A stretch of DNA of 64,000 nt from Candidatus Woesearchaeota archaeon (GCA_018646625.1 JABGUJ010000001.1:535265-599264); one strand, 5' to 3'. Shown: positions 8,119 through 16,296, counted from the first letter of the stretch. Numbers and translations: made by a program. Notes: generated by a model not told the origin, from the letters alone.

Positions 8119-8811
8119 TTAACCTAGGAAATTCCAGAGGCTAGTGATTATGAACATATATATTATAATCCCCATAAGGAAGAACTCTACTTTTCCTTTT
8201 CTATACTTGGGAATGATATCTCTCACTACAATAAACAAAAGTGCACCACCCATAAAGCCCAATAAAGAGAAAAACATCTGTCTTGATACTGGCAGCATTA
8301 TAGCCAACAATACTCCAATCATGGTTGCACACGCTTCGAAGGTAACCTTAACTTTGCTTTTCTTTACTTTAATCTCTGGGATTCTTATCATGGTTGTGTG
8401 AAGAAGAATAGGTATGAAGAAAACTAATCCGGCATAGAAATTTTGCTTACTAATATTCAATATAATTACACCAATGATTATATGATACAGAAACATTGCA
8501 ATATCATGAACAAACGCAACCTCTCTTCTTAATTTGTGCGGCGGGGCGTGCTGATAAACATATTTCTCTGCAATGTGCAACAACGAAAACCCGAGCAAGA
8601 CATAAACAAATATTAATCTCTCAGGTATCAACCTCAATCTAGTAACTCCTATAACAAAATCAGGAAGAAGAACAAGAAACAAATAAGTAACGGCCATTCC
8701 TGCAGCAAATGAAATGAGCTCGGTCTTGAACTTAAATTTATACATAGAAAACTTATCCGCTAAGACTTGCAAGACTCCAATAATTGCCGCGTATAGTATA
8801 GGAAGATACAT
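8119..8811 (-). CDS. ZIP-like multi-pass membrane protein without the metal ligands
   Basis: 230 residues with seven or eight predicted membrane helices. The spacing and short motifs resemble ZIP metal transporters: SFAAGMAVTYLFLVLLPD as helix 2, and GFMGGALLFIVVRDIIPKYRKG as a ZIP-like helix 5. The conserved helix 4 motif HxxxDG and the helix 5 HxxxE are not present; only HDIAMFLYHII carries His residues. It may be a relative that no longer carries zinc. It starts a minus-strand series of small genes, four bases after the preceding secreted-protein gene. Confidence 0.6.
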   Translation of the reverse strand: MYLPILYAAIIGVLQVLADKFSMYKFKFKTELISFAAGMAVTYLFLVLLPDFVIGVTRLRLIPERLIFVYVLLGFSLLHIAEKYVYQHAPPHKLRREVAFVHDIAMFLYHIIIGVIILNISKQNFYAGLVFFIPILLHTTMIRIPEIKVKKSKVKVTFEACATMIGVLLAIMLPVSRQMFFSLLGFMGGALLFIVVRDIIPKYRKGKVEFFLMGIIIYMFIITSLWNFLG

Positions 8812-8814
8812 CTT

Positions 8815-9204
8815 TTATGACACTGGGTAGATATCTGTCTTAGGATGATTGGCTTTCCAAGATTCTAAACTTGTTTGCTCAACATTAAGCTTTTCTCCAC
8901 TGTTGTAAACACTAACCTTTACTTTACCGGTAAGAGATTTTTCAATTACAACAATTTCTCCACCTAGAAGTTTTGCAATCTTTCCTGAAAACTCGCTTTG
9001 AACAATTGCCAGATGATAACCGTTGTGACTCACACCTGCTACTTCCCCATTCTTTTCTCCCATTTCAAATGGTAGGATATTTTTAAATGTAGGTTCAGCT
9101 ACGGCCTCTTCACTCACAGTAATCTCTCCTGCAGTTATCAATATAGGGATAACAATTGCCAATACAAAAAAGAGAACCCTAAAATCCGCATGATTGCGTA
9201 CTAT
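8815..9204 (-). CDS. Small secreted protein; start uncertain (AUA or frameshift)
   Basis: The first conventional in-frame start is a TTG at 9162 with no ribosome site. The frame remains open upstream to an ATA at 9204, which has GAGGTGG five bases before it and would give the basic start I-V-R-N-H followed by a hydrophobic signal segment (VLFFVLAIVIPILITA). Alternatively an ATG at about 9191 in another frame could join through the T6 run if one base were wrong. The mature part (about 95 residues) is Lys/Val/Gly rich, with KIAKLLGGEIVVIEKSLTGKVKVSVYN suggesting beta structure. Function unknown. Confidence 0.55.
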   Translation of the reverse strand: MVRNHADFRVLFFVLAIVIPILITAGEITVSEEAVAEPTFKNILPFEMGEKNGEVAGVSHNGYHLAIVQSEFSGKIAKLLGGEIVVIEKSLTGKVKVSVYNSGEKLNVEQTSLESWKANHPKTDIYPVS

Positions 9205-9285
9205 TCAAACCACCTCTTTTCTTATATGATCTAAGGGGCGTTTATACCTTTATAAACTTAACTGATTTTAGCTAGTAAAACCGTT

Positions 9286-9939
9286 CTAGTGGTGTTTTCC
9301 AGAGTTCAGATGTTTATCTTTGTACACATAGTACGAATAAACCATTGTGGCAATAACAATTGCAATCAAAGGTACAACAAACAGTAGCACAAAGTACTTT
9401 GGAAATAGTAATGTTAACAGAATAAACAAAGAATATGCCCTCATCAGCAATCCGCCAAGCTTATGTGTTTTTGTCCACACATAATCTGAACTTAACGTCC
9501 ACGGAGTTCTAATTCCAATAAAATAATTTCTTTTACACAGCCTCAAAAAACCACCAAGATAAAAGAAAAGAACAGACAAAGCCGGAATCAACACATAGTT
9601 TATGTTAATATGTACTCCAAAATTTGGTAGCAACGTCACTGCATACATAAACGCAAGAAACACAATAAACAATACTTGAAAATCAACAAAATGTTCTTGA
9701 AACATCCTTATATTTTTTTTATATATTGCAATCCGTGGAATAAACCAGAATATGGCATAGATAATCAGAGTAATCACCGGAAACAAATATAATGCAATAT
9801 ACTTAGATCCATATGCATCTACTTCTCCTTGAGAATTCCAGTGCGTTGGAACTTCATTCTCTAATACAGGTGTAAGAAATATTGCCCCTATAAACATCGC
9901 AACAATAATAACGATAGGGATGACTTCTTTAATATTCAT
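9286..9939 (-). CDS. SdpI/DUF1648-family membrane protein
   Basis: 217 residues with six predicted membrane helices. The N-terminal DUF1648 signature is clear (VPTHWNSQGEVDAYGSK at about 32-48), and the SdpI-like C-terminal part carries RNYFIGIRTPWTLSSDYVWTKTHKLGG at about 137-163. In Bacillus, SdpI gives immunity to the SdpC toxin and acts in signalling; in archaea the role is unknown. It lies between two monocistronic-looking units on the minus strand. Confidence 0.85.
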   Translation of the reverse strand: MNIKEVIPIVIIVAMFIGAIFLTPVLENEVPTHWNSQGEVDAYGSKYIALYLFPVITLIIYAIFWFIPRIAIYKKNIRMFQEHFVDFQVLFIVFLAFMYAVTLLPNFGVHININYVLIPALSVLFFYLGGFLRLCKRNYFIGIRTPWTLSSDYVWTKTHKLGGLLMRAYSLFILLTLLFPKYFVLLFVVPLIAIVIATMVYSYYVYKDKHLNSGKHH

Positions 9940-9970
9940 AAAACTCTCAAACCTCTCTGAGCTTATAAAA

Positions 9971-10456
9971 TTATCTTATCTCTAGCTTAGTAATCCACTT
10001 TATTCTTGCATCGCCAAGCAATGCTAAAGGAAATCCCTCAACTTTTGGCAAAGGTATCCGATTTTTCATATAAATCAACAAACTTCTTCTACAGTCCACT
10101 ATTAATTTGGATCTTTTACTGCCATCGGCACAATGAAACACCACTCTCTTTGCACCTTTTTTCAAACCAACTTGCTTAAGCACTTCTGCGACAGTAGTTC
10201 CTCGCCATTTAATTTTATTGACAGATTGATCAACAAACTTCATCGCCCTTATTTTCTCATAATTAAACGATTTTGCTTCTTTGATTTTCCCACACACTTC
10301 TAGAGAATATTTATGAAGCATTATCTTAGGATAATCGCCTTCTTCTCTCTCATACTTTGTTTTTTCGGGAACAACTTTACTCTTCAAACCACTAAAGAGT
10401 TCGAATATATTCACAAACAAATTATTTATTGCCGAGAGAACAGAACTAACACTCAT
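9971..10456 (-). CDS. Degenerate molybdopterin-oxidoreductase-fold protein
   Basis: 161 residues. Residues about 50-161 match the sulfite-oxidase-type molybdopterin-binding fold: LEVCGKIKEAKSFNYEKI, KWRGTTVAEVLKQVGLKKGAKRVVFHCADG and IPLPKVEGFPLALLGDARIKWITKLEI. The cysteine that ligates molybdenum in the family should lie between the helix and the KWRG segment; this stretch (MKFVDQSVNKI) has none, so cofactor binding is doubtful. The N-terminus has one hydrophobic segment. The start overlaps the NAD kinase stop (ATGA), so the two are coupled. Confidence 0.6.
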   Translation of the reverse strand: MSVSSVLSAINNLFVNIFELFSGLKSKVVPEKTKYEREEGDYPKIMLHKYSLEVCGKIKEAKSFNYEKIRAMKFVDQSVNKIKWRGTTVAEVLKQVGLKKGAKRVVFHCADGSKRSKLIVDCRRSLLIYMKNRIPLPKVEGFPLALLGDARIKWITKLEIR

Positions 10457-11148
10457 TTTGGAAAAAGAATCCTTGCTTTATCTTTACTTACCTTAATTTC
10501 AACAACATCTCCATCCTTAATTCTATGTTTTTTTGCATTGTTATCTGATGTCATGAAACCCGGTACACGAGTAACTTTAACTTTAATCTTCTGACGTTCA
10601 TTAAGAATTAAAGGTTTGATTAATTTAGTAGTATTATTGAAAGCAATTCCGACCCCTTTGCTAAACTTCTTTCGAGTTATTGAATGAAAATAGGCAGTAC
10701 TTCCAAACGGTGTGGCAACAATCAACCCATCACCTATTGCGTCTTTCTCAACTAACTTGCCATCGACATAAACACTAAATCTTAACGCACCCGGCATAAT
10801 GTTATGGAGCTGAACTTCATTCAATCCAATACAATGAGCTTTCCTTTTACCCACTATCTTACCTTCAATCTTAATTAAATCTTTAAAACCATACTTTCCT
10901 GTAGATAACGCCTTGAGTACATTACATATTGTACTACCTGGAGCACACGTATTACAAATCTGACTTCGTTTTATTGCAATCTTTGGAACTCTTGGATATT
11001 TGTGTTCTCCTAATAGCAGAGTGCCATCTCCCCCATAACAAATAACTGCCTCAGGATTTCTTCTAACTAGACTAAAGCCAAAATCCTTAACAGTACTTTC
11101 AATTTTTTTAGAGTGTTGGCCAATTATTGCCACTTTCTTTATCTTCAT
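10453..11148 (-). CDS. nadK: NAD kinase
   Basis: 231 residues from ATG 11148 (a GTG two codons earlier is possible). It phosphorylates NAD to NADP with ATP. Family motifs are present: VICYGGDGTLLLGEH (GGDGT at about 40), GLNEV, and the donor-site segment IGDGLIVATPFGSTAYFHS. It is shorter than many NAD kinases but has the complete core. It is followed, with a 4-base overlap, by the molybdopterin-fold gene. Confidence 0.88.
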   Translation of the reverse strand: MKIKKVAIIGQHSKKIESTVKDFGFSLVRRNPEAVICYGGDGTLLLGEHKYPRVPKIAIKRSQICNTCAPGSTICNVLKALSTGKYGFKDLIKIEGKIVGKRKAHCIGLNEVQLHNIMPGALRFSVYVDGKLVEKDAIGDGLIVATPFGSTAYFHSITRKKFSKGVGIAFNNTTKLIKPLILNERQKIKVKVTRVPGFMTSDNNAKKHRIKDGDVVEIKVSKDKARILFPK

Positions 11149-11183
11149 ACTCACTAACCTACGATCAACAGTTTTAAAGCTTT

Positions 11184-12296
11184 TTATTCAGATGCATGTT
11201 TCCATGAATCTTTAAAATGTTGTATGTGTTGTTTCACTACCTCTTCATCTTCTACGAGTAATGTTTTCAACTCTTGTGAAGAATAGTATGTCACAGACAT
11301 CTTCGTTCCACATATGAAATAAGTAGCTGGTCCACAAACATATGGTGGTAAAAATCTATACTGAAAATAAAACTCTTGGGATCTCCCTTTGCAATATTCT
11401 CGATTTGCTTTGCTATCATTATTTATGCTTAAAAATGAAAGTCCTTTCCTAACTCTCTCTGACTGCCACTTATCACCAACTTCTGCACCATATTGTTTGC
11501 GCAATCTTGTATCATATCCCATGTTTAATACTTCTTTACCTCCGCCTTCAAGAACTTCAAAGATTGCATATACAAAACCTTCTTTACCTGTAAATAATCT
11601 AGAATTTTGATTCCACAATAAATCGAATTGTTGACGAAATCCTTGTGCGAATTCTTTATTATCTATGAGAACACCAATCAACTCCTCTCCCCAGATAGAA
11701 AGTATTGCCTTATCGCCATACGAGTATGTTACTAGTGGACTTTTATATTCCTTTGACAAATATTTATACTCTGAACTCTCTGTTGGTTCAGTTCCTAAGG
11801 TGAACATTATCTTATGGTTAATTCCATGTTTCTTTACATCTCTAAAGTATTGCTTTGCAAACACAGGCATTTTCTCTCTCAATTGACCACCAGAACCAAA
11901 CAAACAAACTTCTTCTCCTGTTTTAATAATATCTCTATACAAATTTTTCATTCCTTCCGTTCCTTTGTAAACTTCAACTTGTGTTTTCTCCCTAGAAATC
12001 TCTTTTAGTTTTTTCAACTCATCAATATTATCTTCAATACGTTTTCTTTTCTCATCGATATAACCTAACAAGCTCTCAGGATCAGATGCTTGAAAATATT
12101 TTTTGTTACTTTTTTTAACATAACTAACTAGCCCTTTCTCTTTCAGCTTTTCCAAAGTATCGTAGATATGAGTTCTATGCTGGCCCGAAAACTCCGCTAA
12201 CCTGCTAACAGAGCAAGAACCATTTTTGAGCAAAGCTATGTAGATTATTGCTTCTCCATCTGACAATCCAATTTCTTTCAAAAAGCCTGTGTTCAT
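11184..12296 (-). CDS. TrmB-family regulator with duplicated effector domain (paralogue C)
   Basis: 370 residues from the ATG at 12296; an in-frame start 93 bases earlier would place the promoter inside the gene and is rejected. Winged helix at about 5-65 (IGLSDGEAIIYIALLKNG, HRTHIYDTLEKLKEKGLVSY), then two effector domains in tandem: one from VEVYKGTEGMKNL to QQFDLLWNQ (about 105-240), the second from FTGKEGFVYAIFEVL to HFKDSWKHASE (about 245-370). Both show the same begin-and-end pattern as the single domain of the paralogues. TATA-like box at 12317-12329 implies a leaderless mRNA. It is divergent from a binding-protein gene at 12413. Confidence 0.88.
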   Translation of the reverse strand: MNTGFLKEIGLSDGEAIIYIALLKNGSCSVSRLAEFSGQHRTHIYDTLEKLKEKGLVSYVKKSNKKYFQASDPESLLGYIDEKRKRIEDNIDELKKLKEISREKTQVEVYKGTEGMKNLYRDIIKTGEEVCLFGSGGQLREKMPVFAKQYFRDVKKHGINHKIMFTLGTEPTESSEYKYLSKEYKSPLVTYSYGDKAILSIWGEELIGVLIDNKEFAQGFRQQFDLLWNQNSRLFTGKEGFVYAIFEVLEGGGKEVLNMGYDTRLRKQYGAEVGDKWQSERVRKGLSFLSINNDSKANREYCKGRSQEFYFQYRFLPPYVCGPATYFICGTKMSVTYYSSQELKTLLVEDEEVVKQHIQHFKDSWKHASE

Positions 12297-12330
12297 AGTA
12301 TTATTAACACAGAAGCCATATTTAAGCCTT

Positions 12331-12351
12331 TTCGTCCGAATAAGGACTACA
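12331..12351. promoter_or_regulatory. Imperfect inverted repeat between divergent promoters
   Basis: GTCC (12334-12337) and GGAC (12344-12347) form the core of an imperfect dyad whose right part, AGGACTACA (12343-12351), is the reverse complement of TGTAGTCCT, also found in the operator at 5265. It lies between the minus-strand TATA-like box of the TrmB gene (12317-12329) and the plus-strand TATA-like box of the binding-protein gene (12353-12366), a good place for a regulator to act on both. Confidence 0.5.
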
Positions 12352-12412
12352 TAGATATATATAGATATTTTCGCTTGAAATACGTACAAAAAGGCGATTG
12401 TTGGAGGAAATA

Positions 12413-13558
12413 ATGAGATTAAAATTCATATTAGCGGTAGCTATACTAATATTAATTGTTGGGTGCGGTAGCAACACGATATCTGGTAAGGTAGTTCAAA
12501 AGCAAACATTAGAGCCAATAAAGATTGGTGCAATTCTTCCTTTATCTGGTGCTGCGTCTTTCATAGGAGAACCTGAACTTGATGGTATGATTCTTGCAGT
12601 TGAAGAAATAAATTCTGATGGGGGAATTAATGGGCGAGAACTAAAACTAATTGTTGAAGACTCACAAACTAATCCTGTGGCTGCAGTGAAAGCAGCAAAC
12701 AAACTAATTAATCTAGATAATGTAGATATTTTGTATGGGACAACAACGGGAGCTAGTGGTGCTGTTGCTCCTTTTGCTCAAGAGAGCAACACTGTGTTCA
12801 TATACGAATCAACAACTGTAAAGTTTGCGACAGAAAATGATTTGGTTTTCGGAACCTATCCTAATGCGTATGACTTCTGCAAACAAGCCGCTCTTTTAGC
12901 AATACAAGAAGGAAAGAAAAGACTTGCTTTGATTGCACTAAACTTTGATGCATCCTTCGACTGTAAACGAGGAATTGAAGATGCAACATCCAACACTGAC
13001 ACCACTCTTGTATTCTTACAAATGTATGAGATGGAAGAAAAAGATTTCAGAACAAATCTGATGAGAGTTAAAGAAGAGAACATTGATGGTTTGCTTCTAT
13101 ATTCTTACTCAAAGAATAATGTTCCTCTCTTCCAACAAGCATTAGATCTAAACATCAATACAACAATGATCTGTCCTTTATTAACTGCTAGCTGTCACGG
13201 TGTGGATGAGATTGATGCTCTGGCAAAGAACACCAAGATATTGGATGGTGCTTTAGGCACAAACATACCATTTGATTCCAAGTCTGATGACCCTAAAATG
13301 CGAGCATTTGTTAAAAGGTTTAAAGAAAGATTCAACAAAACTTTGGGCGTGGAAGAAGCATTCACTTACGATGATGTATATTTAATCAAAGAAGCTCTAA
13401 CCAAATGTACAGCATTATCGACGGAATGTATCAAAGAATCTCTGCTTTCTACAACATTGGATGGGATCAGTGGAGAAATTGTATTTGACAAAGACGGGGT
13501 TGCAACCAGAGACATAGCATTTGTTAAGTTTGAAAACAAAGAATGGGTTGGGTATTAA
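12413..13558 (+). CDS. Substrate-binding lipoprotein, Leu/Ile/Val-type (orphan)
   Basis: 381 residues from ATG 12413, with GGAGG six bases upstream; the in-frame TTG at 12398 overlaps that site. Signal peptide with lipobox (LIVGC), then the LivJ-like fold: IGAILPLSGAASFIGEPELDG, VEEINSDGGINGREL and VEDSQTNPVAAVKAANKLI. It would be lipid-anchored outside the cell and bind a small solute. No transport permease or ATPase gene adjoins it. Divergent partner is the double-effector TrmB protein. Confidence 0.9.
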   Translation: MRLKFILAVAILILIVGCGSNTISGKVVQKQTLEPIKIGAILPLSGAASFIGEPELDGMILAVEEINSDGGINGRELKLIVEDSQTNPVAAVKAANKLINLDNVDILYGTTTGASGAVAPFAQESNTVFIYESTTVKFATENDLVFGTYPNAYDFCKQAALLAIQEGKKRLALIALNFDASFDCKRGIEDATSNTDTTLVFLQMYEMEEKDFRTNLMRVKEENIDGLLLYSYSKNNVPLFQQALDLNINTTMICPLLTASCHGVDEIDALAKNTKILDGALGTNIPFDSKSDDPKMRAFVKRFKERFNKTLGVEEAFTYDDVYLIKEALTKCTALSTECIKESLLSTTLDGISGEIVFDKDGVATRDIAFVKFENKEWVGY

Positions 13559-13570
13559 GACTTAGTCTTT

Positions 13571-14209
13571 TTACCACTTTCTTTTACCAAATGCAGAATG
13601 TACGGTACATCCTCGTATCAATGAACTTTCGCTAAAAAGTGCACCAGGATATTGTGCTCTCATTTTACTTTGTAATTCTGGGGATAGACTCATAACATCT
13701 GTGATTAAACAAGTATCCTTAGCAAACAGATTTGACTCAAAATCTTCTTTACTAGAAATATATCCTCCGTGTGTGTAGTAAACAACACTATCGATAAGAG
13801 TAACTGCATTAACACCATCAAGAGTATCAATCAATCCTGGCTTTTCCGCCATATCTCTAACTGTTGTAGCTCTATCTTCAACACCAAAGTGATTCGCATT
13901 TGTTTGTAATAAGTCAAAGCATCCCTCTCTGTTATTATCTACTAAATAAACATGATCAATTCCATTAACATCATCATAGTGTTTCTGCAAGTAAAGTAAT
14001 GCCATAGGTACAACTGCATCTCCTGAAAACAAATCGGCAATAACTGCTCTCTCGGGTAAACTCCTAAGAACAAATTGTATCATTTCATTTCTCCAGGCTC
14101 TGGGTTCTGGCGCGACTTTTCTTCCAAGAAATTTATCTCTATTACCTTCGATCTCTCTATAGAATTCATCTAATCTGTGTTCCAATTCTTTTATTTCTAA
14201 TGTTACCAT
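13571..14209 (-). CDS. Class I SAM-dependent methyltransferase-like protein
   Basis: 212 residues. A Rossmann methyltransferase core begins with VIADLFSGDAVVPMALLYL (motif I region, about 55-73, with a modified glycine motif), followed by VYLVDNNREG (acidic residue binding the SAM ribose) and a later TLIDSVVYY strand. The substrate is not evident. It overlaps the Cys-rich gene upstream by seven bases and ends the operon of secreted proteins, so it may modify them or an envelope component; that is inference. Confidence 0.65.
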   Translation of the reverse strand: MVTLEIKELEHRLDEFYREIEGNRDKFLGRKVAPEPRAWRNEMIQFVLRSLPERAVIADLFSGDAVVPMALLYLQKHYDDVNGIDHVYLVDNNREGCFDLLQTNANHFGVEDRATTVRDMAEKPGLIDTLDGVNAVTLIDSVVYYTHGGYISSKEDFESNLFAKDTCLITDVMSLSPELQSKMRAQYPGALFSESSLIRGCTVHSAFGKRKW

Positions 14210-14493
14210 TTTTCAAACAGTACTTGATCGGGTCTTTCTGTTAGATCACCAAAACCTAGTAAATCGCAAAGATCTGCACCATCCATTGGTGCACACTCGA
14301 AATATCCTTGACAAGCTTCAGGACGATTATGATACTCATCACAAAAACCCAGCGAATCAAGATTAGGACATGCATTAACAATTCTACCACCAGGAAGAAC
14401 CAAGTCAACAACTTCTTGAGTCTCGGGGTGAGATCCACAACAGTAGGTAGTTTTAGTATAAATATTGCATTCTAAACAGTTACTTTCAGGCAT
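14203..14493 (-). CDS. Small Cys-rich YkgJ-like metal-binding protein
   Basis: 96 residues with nine or more Cys: CLECNIYTKTTYCC near the start and the pattern ACPNLDSLGFCDEYHNRPEACQGY in the middle. The latter, C-x-L...G-x-C-x2-Y-x2-RP-x2-C, is typical of the YkgJ (zinc- or iron-chelating, UPF0153) family. It is acidic and Lys-poor. It starts two bases after the last secreted-protein gene and overlaps the methyltransferase gene. Confidence 0.65.
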   Translation of the reverse strand: MPESNCLECNIYTKTTYCCGSHPETQEVVDLVLPGGRIVNACPNLDSLGFCDEYHNRPEACQGYFECAPMDGADLCDLLGFGDLTERPDQVLFEKW

Positions 14494-14495
14494 TT

Positions 14496-15011
14496 TTAAT
14501 ACCTATAACTTGGCCCGATAGAATCTCTTACCTGCACGTTATTAAATCGTCTATTGTAACGATGCATGTAATTACCTCTGTTATTGTTAGCAACAAATCC
14601 GGATACTCCTAATGATCCCTCTCTGCCATAACCTCTATTAGAATTTTGTCCTTGATAATTTTTAATATTAAATGTTCCATATCCTCTAGAGCCAAGAATG
14701 CCAACAGTACTTCTACCATCATTCAGCTTACTATTAAATCTCACAGAATAAGGGCTAGATCTGCCATAACCATAAGAACCCAAAACACCTTCTCTGCCAT
14801 AACCATGATTGGCTGCATTGTAATTCACCGCAACATAATTTAAGTTGTTTGCAGAAAACTTATGCGTATTAGTATGCAAGTTTCGAGCTTGATTATTCAT
14901 TCCTAGACGAAATTGAGAATTGCCTAACGCAACACTATTCATTCCGTAAGCAAAACTAAAAGTAGATAGAACTAAAAAAAACAGGGTTAAAAAAACAAAA
15001 ATCTTTTTCAT
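14496..15011 (-). CDS. Secreted Gly/Tyr/Asn/Arg-rich repeat protein (cluster member 5)
   Basis: 171 residues. Signal peptide of about 21 residues (MKKIFVFLTLFFLVLSTFSFA). The mature chain is low-complexity, Cys-free and basic, with at least three copies of a GYGR-x-G-x-LG motif (HGYGREGVLGSYGYGR, SRGYGTFN, RGYGREGSLGVSG) and a final run of aromatic-Arg pairs ending PSYRY. No known domain. It lies three bases after a related gene and is likely cotranscribed with it. A cell-surface or matrix role is inferred from export and composition only. Confidence 0.72.
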   Translation of the reverse strand: MKKIFVFLTLFFLVLSTFSFAYGMNSVALGNSQFRLGMNNQARNLHTNTHKFSANNLNYVAVNYNAANHGYGREGVLGSYGYGRSSPYSVRFNSKLNDGRSTVGILGSRGYGTFNIKNYQGQNSNRGYGREGSLGVSGFVANNNRGNYMHRYNRRFNNVQVRDSIGPSYRY

Positions 15012-15014
15012 CGT

Positions 15015-15428
15015 TTACCATCGACCGCCTAAGAAACCAGTGCCAGTTCTATAGAATCCACGAGTTCTAGGTGCAGGATTATAACTTTTTGCTCCAAATG
15101 ATCTGAAGTTTGCTCTTCCTGAATCGTAGTTTCTTTCTACTCCAGTCCATGCAAAGTCATTTTGTCTTGCTGGAACAGTATATCTTTTGTAACCGTCTCC
15201 ATATCTTCCCAAAAATGCGTGCCTTCCATAACCACTGTCCATACCGTAACCTACGTTCCAAGTATCGACTGGTCTTGCGTTGCCTGCGAATGGTGCTCCC
15301 ATAGTACCTTGTCTGCCCCAACCATTATTGTAACCATAACCTACGTTCCAAGTGTCGTAAGCTAGAGCAACAGTTGTGGTAACTAGCAAAAAGATAGCAG
15401 CCATAACAATTACCATTAGTTTTTTCAT
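15015..15428 (-). CDS. Secreted Gly/Tyr/Arg-rich repeat protein (cluster member 4)
   Basis: 137 residues, signal peptide to about residue 23 (ends VALA). The mature part has two copies of DTWNVGYG (residues about 25 and 55), each followed by a GWGR/GYGR-x-x-x-[LM]G element (GWGRQGTMG, GYGRHAFLG), then a basic aromatic tail. Cys-free. The motif links it to cluster member 5. Ribosome site GAGG lies upstream of the ATG. Function unknown. Confidence 0.72.
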   Translation of the reverse strand: MKKLMVIVMAAIFLLVTTTVALAYDTWNVGYGYNNGWGRQGTMGAPFAGNARPVDTWNVGYGMDSGYGRHAFLGRYGDGYKRYTVPARQNDFAWTGVERNYDSGRANFRSFGAKSYNPAPRTRGFYRTGTGFLGGRW

Positions 15429-15442
15429 TTTCTATTTCCTCC

Positions 15443-15814
15443 TCAAAATGCGTAACCATAATCAGTTGAATATACTCTGTTTCCCCATCTATCAAAGCCG
15501 AGAAATCTGTCGCTATTATAATTGTGAACTATTCCATACTGACTACCGTAGCCATAATTGCTACCAAATCTGTTATATCTGTAACCTCTGTAATGTGTTC
15601 CTCTGTTGAATTTTTTGTATGTAACTCTGTAATCATGTGCAACACCTGTATGCCCTGGCATTGGTGTTATTTCTCTTGCTTCATTGAATGTTCCTTTGTA
15701 AGTTCCAGGATAATACCAGTTCTCAGGAGAACTCTTATCAAATACAACGCCTGTTGCGAATACAGAACTACAAAGAAGAATCAACATTGCTAGCATTAAT
15801 ATTACTTTTTTCAT
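15443..15814 (-). CDS. Secreted Tyr/Arg/Gly/Asn-rich protein (cluster member 3)
   Basis: 123 residues with a signal peptide (MKKVILMLAMLILLCSSVFA). The mature chain is rich in Tyr, Arg, Asn and Gly: THYRGYRYNRFGSNYGYGSQYG and FLGFDRWGNRVYSTDYGYAF. No folded-domain signature. Its ATG is one base after the preceding gene stop, indicating an operon with members 2, 4 and 5. Confidence 0.72.
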   Translation of the reverse strand: MKKVILMLAMLILLCSSVFATGVVFDKSSPENWYYPGTYKGTFNEAREITPMPGHTGVAHDYRVTYKKFNRGTHYRGYRYNRFGSNYGYGSQYGIVHNYNSDRFLGFDRWGNRVYSTDYGYAF

Positions 15815-15815
15815 T

Positions 15816-16280
15816 TTACATCAACCTCTTTCCGTAATGACCGTAACGACTGAATGATGCACTGTATGCAACATCGTGTTTAACCATTCCAACACCTCTT
15901 GAATAAAAAGGCGAATTGAAAGTCCAAGGGTTTGTTCTTTTTCCAACCCAAGTTGGTCTTTTGAAATTGTTTTTCTCACCACCAAATCTGGTGTTGAATA
16001 AATGTGATCTTGAAAATTTTTCATAAGGTACAGGATCAAAATAATTTACGTAGCCAAAGTTTCTTTTATCATTAATTTGCTTCAACTTGTAAGCATCAAC
16101 TGTCCTTTGTCGTTCATTTGCATTGAAATCTTCAGGCAGTTGCTTGTAGATTTGCATGCTTTTGTGAACTGGTGAAAATTTAGGAGCAAAAACCACTCCC
16201 CCAACATTGTAAGCGAAGGCATATCCTGCCAAAACTAGCAAAAGAAGCCCTAAGATCATAAATCTGGCTATTCTTACCAT
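15816..16280 (-). CDS. Secreted basic aromatic-rich protein (cluster member 2)
   Basis: 154 residues from the ATG at 16280; an in-frame ATG 18 bases earlier would precede the likely transcription start, given the TATA-like box at 16308-16316. Signal peptide to about residue 25 (LVLAGYAFA). The mature part is rich in Arg, Lys, Phe, Tyr and Asn, ends SFSRYGHYGKRLM, and lacks Cys. First gene of the tightly spaced secreted-protein operon running down to the methyltransferase. Confidence 0.7.
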   Translation of the reverse strand: MVRIARFMILGLLLLVLAGYAFAYNVGGVVFAPKFSPVHKSMQIYKQLPEDFNANERQRTVDAYKLKQINDKRNFGYVNYFDPVPYEKFSRSHLFNTRFGGEKNNFKRPTWVGKRTNPWTFNSPFYSRGVGMVKHDVAYSASFSRYGHYGKRLM

Positions 16281-16296
16281 TTGTACATAATATAGC

